DNA of 64,000 bases from Bettongia penicillata ogilbyi (lineage: Eukaryota; Chordata; Mammalia; Diprotodontia; Potoroidae), in NCBI GenBank assembly GCA_023548195.1, contig JAJHZJ010000061.1:4236297-4300296 (forward strand), read 5' to 3'. The notes under the pieces are model-generated. The model was given only the letters and a program-made list of their open reading frames with translations, was not told the origin of the DNA and ran no database searches. Numbering within the stretch: position 1 is the stretch's first letter; each line of letters opens with the position of its first letter. Positions 22,772-31,785 of the stretch are shown piece by piece. Both the position numbers and the translations under genes were made by a program.

Positions 22772-23520
22772 CATAATCACACTTTGTCATTCTGACCTTC
22801 CCAAGGTCTCTCCTAAGTCTTCTCTTCATTCACACAGCTGCCATTCCAATGAAGGCTCTCACCTATTCTATTTCAACAGCTTTCTGGTTGTTCTCCCTGC
22901 CTCAAGTCTCTCCCATTCCAATTCATCTTACACTTTGCTGTCAAAGTGATTTTCTTAGAATGCAGGTCCAATCATGTCACTCTCCCCCAGCCCAGCCCTT
23001 TGTCCCATGAACCCCAGTGGTTCCCTTTTACCTTCAGATCAAATCTAAAGTACCCCACTTGGCTTTTAAAGCCTTTCAGTCTGCTCTCTTCCTACCTTCT
23101 AATACTTTACTCACCTCCATATATCCCATGATCCAGTTGCACTGACTTATTTGCTCTTCCTCACACACCACATTCCATATCTCAGATCATTATCCATGCT
23201 TGGAATACTCTTTCTCTTCATTTCTTCCTCTTCATTTCCCTTTCCTCCTTCAAGACTCAACTCAAATCCAAGGATCTTCAGGAGTCTTTCCCTCCTTTGC
23301 CTTGTTTTGAGATTACATAACACTTTATATACATACAGTTACAAACCCTGTATAGCTTGTATGGATGTACATAGTTATTTGCATGTTATCTCTTCCATTA
23401 ATATGTGAGATCTTTGAAGGTAAGAGCAAAATTTTTGCCTTTCTTTTTATTTCTGGCACTTAGCACAGTGTCTAGCATATAGTAACCACTTAATAAATGC
23501 TTGTTGACTGACAGACTAAA
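22772..23520 (+). repeat. L2 LINE 3' region, long copy
   Basis: Best plus-strand L2 in the window: 'aagtgattttcttagaatgc', 'ggcttttaaagcctttcagt', 'cacaccacattccatatctc', 'caagactcaactcaaatcca', 'cacttagcacagtgtctagc', and the end 'taataaatgcttgttgactg'. The proline/serine-rich frames at 22740-23408 come from it and are not genes. Confidence 0.88.
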
Positions 23521-23734
23521 AGACATGAAAATATGAACAAATGTCATACTATCTTCCCTGCTTTAGAGATGATGATGTCCACCCACTCCTAGTATTAGAG
23601 AGAAGCAAAAGTGCAGAAGAACTCTTTGGTTGCTCTTAAAGCAATTCTTTGCAGCATTTTATTATAATTTACTATTAAATTTAAGTATTCTATATTCAAA
23701 GGCACCATTTCTGTTTAGATTAAGAAGCCATAAT

Positions 23735-23937
23735 AAAAAATAGTAGTTAATATAGAGAGAGCCCTTAAAGGTTTGCAAAGTATTTTACATATACCATCTC
23801 ATTTGATCTTTACCACAACCCTGTGATGTAGTTCTTGTTGTTCATCACCTTTTACAGTTGAGGAACTCAGGCTGAGAAGTTAAGTGACTTGCCCAGGGTC
23901 AGACCCAATAGTTTGATTTCCTGCTTCATTTACACTG
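23735..23937 (-). repeat. MIR-type CORE-SINE
   Basis: 'ccatctcatttgatctttac', 'cacaaccctgtgatgtagtt', 'gttaagtgacttgcccaggg' in antisense order. Confidence 0.8.
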
Positions 23938-24100
23938 CACAGAGTAGAGATATTTACAGATATTTCAAGTGCCTGTGATGTCAATGGTATGGATACTTCT
24001 CATGATTAAAACCATGACAACCACCTGTAGGTGGTCTTTAAGCATTACTGTGGTTGACTAGTTCACTGCCCACCCTGATAATGAGCCACTCTAAATTTAG

Positions 24101-24304
24101 AGTGGTTGATTCTCCATAGCACATATACAGACCATGATGCTTCCCCTACCTGAAATGACCCTAGCTTGGTAGAACTTTCTAGAAACTGTGTTGTACTAAT
24201 GTAGACTCTCCTAATGCAGATGTCAGGGTCACCACCATGGTGCATTGAAGCATTGGAAGGAATTTTTCTTCTCCTCCTATATGATTAAAAAAATTTAAAC
24301 TAGA
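24101..24304 (-). repeat. Inverted-repeat left arm (flank of HAL1 copy 1)
   Basis: Genomic DNA just upstream of HAL1 copy 1. Its reverse complement recurs at 25142-25345 inside the element, 204 bp in each arm and about 88% identical by hand alignment without gaps. The arm ends within a few bases of the HAL1 5' boundary. A minus-strand frame (24063-24245) and its counterpart on the right arm encode similar peptides (GDPDICIRR...), but both stop quickly and I recognise no protein. Confidence 0.88.
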
Positions 24305-25019
24305 TGGCAGAGTAGAAGGAAAGACCTACTCTAGCTCTTCCCCCATAGCCCAAAACATACCTGTAAAAAATAACTCTTAACAAATTTTAAAGCAGAAAAA
24401 AACACAAAACAACAGAGTGACAGAGATTTCCACCCCAAGACAGCCTGCAAGGCTGACAGAAAAGGTTTATCGCACTGGGCTCAGAGCATAGCACAGCACA
24501 GCCTTGGCCACAGTGGACAAGGACAGGACTGCAGCAGGCTTCAGGGTGTGGAATCACAGGGCAGCAGCTGAGGCTCCCAGATTTCTCAAACCACAAATAC
24601 CAAAGACAGCTTCGAAGATTAGTAAGAAAGCTCCTTCACCTGGGCAAGAGTGGGATGTGGGTCCAGTCCCAGCCCCAGGGTGGCATCAGTCACTGTGGCA
24701 GCAAAATCCACTTTTGGAGCCCTTGGCCTAAGGACCCTGGGGGAGTTGAGCAAGTGATCTGGATCTCAGTTGAAATGGAGGTCCTGGGGTGAGGAAGAGC
24801 ACCAGTGCTGGCATGGTGGAGCTGGTGGTGGCTATGGAAAGGGAGATCCTGGGCAGAAAAGAGTACTTGTGATTGCTCACAGATCAGAACACAGGCCAGG
24901 AGAGGAGAAAACTCCTCTCCCTTGATTGTGCTACCTTGGAGGAACTGAAAACTCACAAGTTCCTAGAGTATACCCTTCACTTGACAAAGGACTCAAAAGT
25001 CAAATGATTGGCAGGGAAC

Positions 25020-26306
25020 ATGCCCAAAAAAATGAAAAAAATAAGACTGCAGAAAGTTACCTTTTTGATGAAAAGGTATTTTCTTCTATCCTTTTAGATG
25101 AGGAATAACAAAGCATCACATCAAAAGAAGACATCAAGCCATCTAGTTTAAATTTTTTTCATCACGTAGGAGGAGAAACAAAATTCCACCCAATGCTTCA
25201 ATGTGCCACAAAGGTGACCCTGACATCTGCATTAGGAGAGACTACATTAGTACAACACAGTTTCTAGAAAGTTCTGCCAAGCTAGGATCATTTCACATAG
25301 GGGAATCATCATGGTCTGTGTATCTGCTATGGAGAACCAAAAACTACATCAAAAACCTCCAAGAAAAATATGCAATGGTCTCAGGCCATGGAAGAGCTCA
25401 AAAAGGATTTTGAAAATCAAGTAAGAGAGGTGGAGGAAAAATTGGGAAAAGAAATGAGTGATACAAGAAAATCATGAAAAGAGAGTCAATAGCTTACCAA
25501 AGGAAATCCAAAAAATGCTGAAGAAAGTAACACCTTTAAAAATAGACTAACCCAAATGGCAAAAGAGATCCAAAGAGCTAATGAGGAGAAGAATGCTTTA
25601 AAAAGCAGAATTGGTCAAATAGAAAAGGAGGTTCAAAAGCTCACTGAACAAAACAGTTCTTTAAAAATTGGAATGGAGCAGATGAAGCTAATGACTTTAT
25701 GAGAAACTAAGAAATTATAAAACAAAACCAAAAGAATGAAAAAATAGAAGACAATGTGAAATATCCCACTGGAAAAACAACCAACTTGGAAAATAGATCC
25801 AGGAAAGATAATTTAAAAATTATTCCTCTACTTGAAAACCATGATCAAAAAAAGAGCCTAGATATCATCTTCCAAAAAATTATCAAGAAAAACTGCCCTG
25901 ATATTCTAGAACCAGAGGGCAAAATAGAAATGGAAAGAATTCACTAATCACTTCCTGAAAGAGAACCAAAAAAGAAAACTCTTAGGAATATTATAGCCAA
26001 ATTCCAGAGTTCCCAGCTCAAGGAGAAAATATTGCAAGTAGCCAGAAAGAAACAATTGAAGTATTGTGAAAATATAATCAGGATAACACAGAATTTATCA
26101 GCTTCTACACTAAGAGAAGGACTTGGAATATGATATTCCAGAGATCAAAGAAGATAGGATTAAAACCAAGAATCATCTATTCAGCAAAACTCAGTTTAAT
26201 ACTTCAGGGGAAGAACTAGAATTTCAACGAAATGGAGGACTTCCAAGTATTCTTGTTGAAAAGATCAGAGCTGAATAGAAAATTTAACTTTCAAATGTAA
26301 GAATAA
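25020..26306 (+). pseudogene. HAL1 copy 1 ORF1 (L1 ORF1p) remnant
   Basis: L1 ORF1p is an RNA-binding trimeric chaperone with coiled coil, RRM and C-terminal domain. This copy starts with the ATG at 25020 (MPKK...), equivalent to 27417 in copy 2. It is broken by frameshifts in the A-rich start, by the inverted insertion at 25142-25345, and by several stops. Recognisable pieces: coiled-coil heptads around 25390-25680, and an open stretch 25756-25947 with 'NLENRSRKDNLKIIPL', the start of the RRM. 'TAA' at 26298-26300 comes two codons before the original terminator. No product expected. Confidence 0.85.
25142..25345 (+). repeat. Inverted-repeat right arm inside HAL1 ORF1
   Basis: Reverse complement of the DNA at 24101-24304. 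It interrupts ORF1 between codons equivalent to 'aagacatagaagcca' and 'catccaaaa' of copies 2 and 3, replacing about 10 bp. At its left edge 'gcca' (25138-25141) pairs with 'tggc' (24305-24308) at the HAL1 5' boundary, so the two arms meet the element at a 4 bp microhomology. Confidence 0.88.
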
Positions 26307-26442
26307 AGAGAAACATGAAAAGGTAAACAGGAAAGAGAATCCTGAACAAACTCATTAAACTTGAACTATTTGCATTCCTACATGGGAAGATGTTATTTGA
26401 AATTGATGAGACCTTTTTCAGTATTAGGGTAGTTAGAGGAAT

Positions 26443-26590
26443 ATGTATATATATGTATATATATGTTTGTGTGTGTGTGTGTGTATGGGTATGGGTATGT
26501 ATATATGTGTATATTATATATGTGTAGGTATGAATATGTACATAGGTGTATGTATGTATGTGTCTGTATATAAAGAGACAGACAGACAGA
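26443..26590. repeat. TATG/GT-rich microsatellite in HAL1 3'UTR
   Basis: tatatatg, (gt)n and gacagaca units. Located at the same place as the CA repeat of copy 2 (28650-28722), so the repeat was probably seeded by the ancestral HAL1/L1 sequence. Frames on both strands here are low complexity. Confidence 0.88.
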
Positions 26591-26735
26591 GGGCACAGGG
26601 TGAGCTGAAAATGAAGGGAGAATACCTAATAAAAATAAAATTTATTATTGAATGGAATGCACTAGGAGTAAGAGAAAGGGAGAGGTAGACTATAGCAAAT
26701 CTTCTAATATAAAGGGGGGAAGAAAGGAGTTTTAC

Positions 26736-27416
26736 GGGGGAGGAGCCAAGATGGTGGAGTAGAAAGATTCACATATGCTAGCTCCAGAACCCACAGCCCA
26801 TAAATTTCCTGTAAAAAGAACTCCCCACAAATCCTAGAGCAGTGGAAGCCATGCAGCAACACAGTGGAGGAGATTTACGTTCCAGAGAGCCCTGAAAAAC
26901 TGGCACCAAAGGTCTGTCACACACTGGGCAGTGGAGCCCAGCCCTGGCCACCTGGCCCCAGAGGAGCAGATCCGAGCAGGCTTCAGGGATGGAACCTCCG
27001 GTGGCCGCAAAGGTCCCTCCACCCACAGGCACTACAGGTCAGTGAGAGAGACTTCTGGGCTGGCTGAGAGGGGAGCGGGGTGTCTCCATAACTCAGGCCC
27101 CTTGGAAGGCAGCAGCAGAGGCAGCGGAGGAGGCAGTGGTGGAAGCAGTGGCAGCTAGGGGCCCCAGGAGCCGACAGGACCTCAGATCCATTACTGAAGG
27201 TCTCTGCATAAACCCCCTGAGGGAATTGAGCCTGGGAGGCAGCCCTGCCCCCACCTGAGAACTTGAATTTAATCTTACCCTGAATAGCAGCCCTGCCAGC
27301 CCCTGAAAGCCCTGAGGCTGGGGAGCAGCATTTGAATCTCAGTCCCCAAGCACTAGCTGGGCAGATCTAGGCAGGGGTGGAGAGAAATCTCAGAAGTCAA
27401 GTACCTGGCTGGGAAA
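26736..27416 (+). promoter_or_regulatory. HAL1/L1 5'UTR internal promoter region
   Basis: In L1 elements the 5'UTR holds an internal RNA polymerase II promoter. The first bases, 'gggggaggagccaagatgg', match the start of placental L1 as I remember it. 'aagatgg' at 26748-26754 is, on the other strand, CCATCTT, a YY1-type CCATNTT core, which in human L1 sets the transcription start. The region from 26930 to 27350 is the most GC-rich in the window. The Gly/Ser-rich frame at 26931-27158 is noise. Activity is inferred. Confidence 0.6.
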
Positions 27417-28516
27417 ATGCCCAGAAAAGGGGAAAAAAATAAGACCATAGAAGGTTACTTTCTTGGGGAACAGATGTTTCCACCTTTCCTTTCTGATGAG
27501 GAAGAATAATGCTTACCATCAGGAAAAGACATAGAAGCCAAGGCCTCAGTATCCCAAACATCCAAAATAGATATCCAATGGGCTCAGACCATGAAGAGCT
27601 CAAAAAGGATGTTGAAAATCAAGTTAGACAGGTGGAGGAAAAACTGGGAAGAGAAATGAGAGAGATGCAAGAAAAGCATGAAAAATGGGTCAATACCTTG
27701 CTAAAGGAGACCCAAAAAAATACAGAAGAAAGTAACACCTTGAAAAATAGGCTCACTCAACTGGCAAAAGAGGTTCAAAAAGCCAATGAGGAGAAGAATG
27801 CTTTCAAAAGCAGAATTAGCCAAATGGAAAAAGAGGTTCAAAAGCTCACTGAAGAAAACAGTTCTCTCAAAATTAGAATGGAACAGATGGAGGCTACTGA
27901 CTTTCTGAGAAACCAAGAAATCACAAAACAAAACCAAAAGAATGAAAAAATGGAAGAGAATGTGAAATATCTCATGGGAAAAACAACTGACCTGGAAAAT
28001 AGATCCAGGAGAGACAATTTAAAAATTATGGGACTACCTGAAAGCCATGATCAAAAAAAGAGCCTAGAAATCATCTTTCATGAAATTATCAAGGAAAACT
28101 GCCCTGATATTCTAGAACCAGAGGGCAAAATAAGTATTGAAGGAATCCATCGATCACCGCCTGAAAGAGAACCAAAAAGAGAAACTCCTAGGAACATTGT
28201 GGCCAAATTCCAGAACTCCCAGCTCAAGGAGAAAATCTTGCAAGCCGCTAGAAAGAAACAATTCCAGTAGTGTGGAAATACAATCAGGATAACTCAACAT
28301 CTAGCAACTTCTACATTAAGGGATCAAAGGGCGTGGAATAGGATATTCCAGAAGTCAAGGGAACTAGGACTCAAACCAAGAATCACCTACCCAGCTAAAC
28401 TGAGTATAATACTTCAGGGGAAAATATGGTCTTTCAATGAAACAGAGGACTTTCAAGCATTCTTGATGAAAAGACCAGAGCTGAAAAGAAAATTTGACTT
28501 TCAAACACAAGAATGA
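27417..28516 (+). pseudogene. HAL1 copy 2 ORF1 (L1 ORF1p), three lesions
   Basis: ORF1p analogue, about 365 codons originally. Start ATG 27417 (MPRKGEKNKT, GYFLGEQMF), as in copies 1 and 3. Lesions: TAA at codon 31 (27507-27509); a 1 bp loss near 27590-27596 ('catgaagagctc' versus 'catggaagagctc' in copy 3); TAG at 28268-28270 where a tyrosine codon is expected. The longest open piece (27509-28270, 253 codons, first ~27 out of frame) holds the coiled coil (about residues 28-160) and the RRM starting at 'RRDNLKIMGLPE' (167-178). After the TAG the frame continues through the C-terminal domain to TGA at 28514-28516. The coiled coil is long and Lys/Glu-rich, normal for L1 ORF1p. As it stands no full protein can be made. 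Confidence 0.9.
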
Positions 28517-28649
28517 GAAAAAGCATGAAAAAGTAAACAGCAAAGAGAAGTCATAAAGGACTTACCAAAGGTGAACTGTTTACAATCCTACATGGAAAGA
28601 CAATATTTGTAACTCTTAAAACTTTTCAGTATCTGGGTAGTTGGTGGGA

Positions 28650-28722
28650 CTACACACACACATACACACACACGTACACGCGTGTGCGCACACACACATA
28701 CACACATGCATGCACACACAGA
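28650..28722. repeat. (CA)n microsatellite in HAL1 3'UTR
   Basis: cacaca with tacaca and cgtgtgcg interruptions, alternating purine-pyrimidine. Confidence 0.92.
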
Positions 28723-29124
28723 GACAGAGAGCACAGAGTGAATGGAATAGGATGGGATCATATCTTAAAAGAAATTAAGGTAAATGGTGAGAGAGAAATG
28801 TAGTGGGAGGAGAGAGGGTGGAATGGGGTAAATTATCTCTCATTCAAGAGGCAAGCAGGAGACTTTTTAGTGGAGGGAAAAAGAGGAGAGCTGAGAAAAA
28901 AACAAGAAGTTTACCCTCATCACATTCGACTAAAGGAAGGAATAAAATGCACACTCATTTTGGTATGAAAACCTATCTTACAATACAGGAAAGTGGGGGA
29001 GAAGGAGATAAGCAAGGGGGGATGATGGAAGGGAGGGCAATGGGAGGAGGGAGCAATTTGAAGTCAACACTTGGGGAGGGACAGGATCAAAAGACAGAAT
29101 AGAAACAATGGGGGGCAGGATAGG

Positions 29125-29147
29125 ATGGAGGGAAATATAGTTAGTCT
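29125..29147 (+). other. HAL1 ORF2-deletion junction
   Basis: The ATG at 29125 corresponds to the ORF2 start of the resident L1 at 45718 (ATGGAGG AAAAT... ). Sequence similarity runs to 'gttagt' and then jumps from ORF2 to 3'UTR ('cttacacaacatgactatta'). The same junction is present in copy 3 (47700-47720) and, mutated, in copy 1 (29812-29832). Confidence 0.75.
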
Positions 29148-29449
29148 TACACAACATGACTATTATGGAAGTCATTTGCAAAACTACACAGATAGGGCCT
29201 ATATTGAATTGCCTGCCTTCCCAAAGGGAATGGGTGGGGAGGGAGGGATGGGGAGAAGTTGGAACTCAAAGTTTTAGGAACAACTGTTGAGTATTGTTCT
29301 TGCTACTAGGAAATAAGAAATATAGTTAATGGGGAATAGAAAGTCATCTGGCCCTACAGGACAAAAGAGAAGATGGGGACAAGAGAACGGAGGGAGGATA
29401 GAAGAGAGGGAAGATTGATGATAGGGAAAATTAGAATGCTCAGTATATT

Positions 29450-29475
29450 GGGGTGGGGGGAGGGGACAAATGGGG
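29450..29475 (+). other. G-quadruplex motif in HAL1 3'UTR
   Basis: Four G-runs: GGGG T GGGGGG A GGGG, a six-base loop, GGGG. A polypurine G4 in the 3'UTR is a known feature of mammalian L1. Folding is inferred from sequence. Confidence 0.75.
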
Positions 29476-30245
29476 AGAAAATTTGGAACCCAAAATTTTG
29501 TGAAAATGAATGTAAAATGTTAAATAAATTTATATTTAAAAATAAATAAATAAAAATGGAGGGGAAGAAGGGGGAGATGAAAAAAAATAATTGAGCCTTA
29601 CTCTCATGGGATTTGGCTTAAGGAGGGAATAACACTTACTCAAGGGGATATGGAAATCTATGTTACTCTGCAGGAGGGCAAGGAGGAAGAGGATAGGAGA
29701 GGGAAGATAATAGAAGGGACAGCATGTTGGGGAAAGAGATAATCAGAAGCAAACACTATCGTGGGAGGACAAGGCAAGGGAGAGAATGGAATAAATGAAG
29801 GGCAAGATAGGACAGAGAGAAATGTAGTTAGTCTTTTACAATACAACTATTATAGAATTGCTTTGCATTGTTGCACATGTATGATCTATATTGAATTGCT
29901 TGTTTTCTCAATGAAGGCAGGTGGGGAGGGAGGGACCCAATATGAAACTCAAAGCTTTAAGATGAATGTTAAACATTGTTTTATCATGCACTTGGAAATT
30001 GTTTTACAGGCAATGGAGTATAGAAATCTATTTTGACCTACAGGAAAGTAGAGGGGAAGGGAGATGGAAGAAGAGTAGATAATAGAAGGGAGGACAGACT
30101 GGAGGAAGAGGTGGATCAGGTGCATACTGTCCTGAGGTGGAGGGGTGGGGAGATATGGGGAGAAAATTTTGAATTCAAATTCTTGTGGAAGTGAATGTTA
30201 AGAAATGAGAAATGAATGAATTATATATTAAAGAAAAAAATTTAG

Positions 30246-30379
30246 TTTGCTCTGTATCCAAGAATTGTACCAAATTTAGCAGAACAGAAGGCAAAGCTTC
30301 CATATTTGAGATCTTTCATAGTTTCAGGAAAGGTCACATGTTATAGTAGATTACAAATTGTATATACCAGATTATAAAT
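30246..30379. other. No recognisable feature
   Basis: Short stretch without a named repeat. Confidence 0.4.
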
Positions 30380-30538
30380 CATATTATATAGATGCTGGTC
30401 CCAGCTCTGTAGCTATGTAGTTGCAGAAACATTAGGCAAATCTCTTAATCTTAGCTTCCTTACCTGTAAAATGAGGAGGTTGGAATAGATTATTTCCAAG
30501 GACCCTCATACTCCTAAAAATTCTGAGTCTACAAGAGA
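30380..30538 (+). repeat. THER/MIR-like SINE
   Basis: 'aggcaaatctcttaatctta', 'cttacctgtaaaatgaggag', tail 'ctaaaaattctgagtctac'. Confidence 0.7.
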
Positions 30539-30831
30539 AAACTGCCTCCATTCTTTTGAAATGTTTGTTCACAATAGCTATTTAAAGAAAATCAATGACC
30601 TTAAAGCAACCCAGAGAAGCAGTCAGCAGAATCAAATTATATTAGAAGGCATTCAACCATTTGCTAGTAGCCTACAGTATTAACTGAAGTTTTTGTTATA
30701 CATAGTAGAAGTGGGAAATGGAACAGCTATAGTAAAATACCACCAGGAATATTTTTTAACGAGAAATACATTATGGGCATGTGTATAGCCTATTTTGTAG
30801 AGATAGGAAGCACAGAGTAATTATGGAAGTT

Positions 30832-31066
30832 AGTGTGGCAGTGGATAGAGCACTGGGTCTGGAGTCATCAAATCTAGCCTCAGGCACTTACTAGCTATGT
30901 GACCCTGAGCAAGTCACCTAACCTCTGTCTGCTTCAGTTTCCTCAAGTATAACATGAGAACAATAGAATCTACTTCCCAAGATGGTGGTGAGGATCAGAT
31001 GAGATAACGATTGTAAAGTGCTTATCACAGTGCTGTAAAATGCTAACTATTACTATTATTATTTGT
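30832..31066 (+). repeat. MIR-type CORE-SINE, full length
   Basis: 'gtgtggcagtggatagagca', 'cttactagctatgtgaccct', 'gagataacgattgtaaagtg', 'ctattactattattattt'. Confidence 0.88.
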
Positions 31067-31369
31067 TATATCTCCAGGTCATAAAAGATTTCATAGACCA
31101 TGGTCCGTCCCATGTTTGTTCTGCAGAGCTAAGATGTTTTGCTCCAGTCTTTGAGTAGTTGAGTATTATAACACTGAACCAATGCATGCTTTGGAGTTCT
31201 CTCTCAGATCCAGCAGTTCTGAATAGAGCTAGCAGTTTGGAAATCATTAGGAGAATATCTTCTCCTCCTGTGCATTATCCTATTAGATCAAACTTTAAAA
31301 TGTCAGCATTGCCTATGTGGGGCCTGTGTTCACCAATGCAGATGAAATAATTTTGATAATTATTCACTT
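31067..31369. other. No recognisable feature
   Basis: Two overlapping short frames on opposite strands (31059-31247, 31159-31350); neither shows a motif. Confidence 0.4.
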
Positions 31370-31608
31370 GATTTTAAGTTGTATCTAACTCTCCATGACC
31401 CCATTTGTGGTTTTCTTGGCAAAGATGCTGGAATGGTTTACCATTTCGTTCTCCAACTTACCTTACAGATAAAAAAACTGAGGCAAACAAGGTTAAGTGA
31501 CTTGTGCAGGGTCACACAACTATTAAGTGTCTGAGGCCAGACTCGAACTTAGAAAGATGAGTCTTCCTGACTCCAGGCCTGCTTCTGACTATTGCACCAC
31601 CTATTTGA
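31370..31608 (-). repeat. BovB-tailed SINE, full length
   Basis: Antisense: 'tctccatgaccccatttgtg', 'gttttcttggcaaagatgct', 'gcagggtcacacaactatta', 'cctgactccaggcctgcttc'. Confidence 0.88.
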
Positions 31609-31639
31609 TTAAAACCCATGTAGATGAAAACCCATCTAT

Positions 31640-31785
31640 AATTTACATTGGAGAGTTGCCAACAGCACAGAGGGGCTAAATTATTTACTTATGGTCACAT
31701 GACAACTAAGTGTCCAATACAAAATTTGAAACCCAATCTTCTGATTTCATGTCCATTCACTGCACCATACTGCCTTTCACCAAAC
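31640..31785 (-). repeat. SINE, third tail class
   Basis: 'gagagttgccaacagcacag' and 'tggtcacatgacaactaagt' in antisense order; same tail type as 385-560. Confidence 0.6.

Larger units (their letters stand above)
26736..29552 (+). mobile_element. HAL1 (half-L1) copy 2, near full length
   Basis: Most intact HAL1 here, about 2.8 kb: 5'UTR 26736-27416, ORF1 27417-28516, 3'UTR 28517-29552 ending in an AAATA-rich tail. There is no ORF2 endonuclease or reverse transcriptase sequence apart from about seven codons of the ORF2 start (29125). Inserted in the 3'UTR of HAL1 copy 1; 'ggggaagaa' with flanking purines occurs at 26714-26729 and again at 29558-29575, a probable imperfect target duplication. 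The GC-rich 5'UTR keeps several CpG sites, which suggests it is the youngest of the three copies. Not autonomous. Confidence 0.9.
24305..30245 (+). mobile_element. HAL1 (half-L1) copy 1, older, interrupted
   Basis: L1-derived element with 5'UTR, ORF1 and 3'UTR but no ORF2. Own sequence: 24305-26735 and 29553-30245; HAL1 copy 2 sits in its 3'UTR. Start 'gatggcagagtagaagg' corresponds to 'gatggtggagtagaaag' of copy 2, so it is nearly full length at the 5' end. 'aaaaaaattta' occurs at both ends (about 24288-24298 and 30235-30245) and is a probable target duplication. ORF1 is broken and carries a 204 bp inverted insertion (25142-25345). The 3' block ends in 'gaaatgaatgaattatatat' plus an A-rich tail. 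Would depend on L1 ORF2 protein in trans; now inert. Confidence 0.85.

Noticed and set aside
24063..24245. Peptide GDPDICIRR... on both inverted-repeat arms as a possible gene
   Set aside because: Both frames are short, lack a known domain and are similar only because the DNA is duplicated.
27701..27937. 78-residue minus-strand frame in HAL1 ORF1
   Set aside because: Shadow of the ORF1 coiled coil on the opposite strand.
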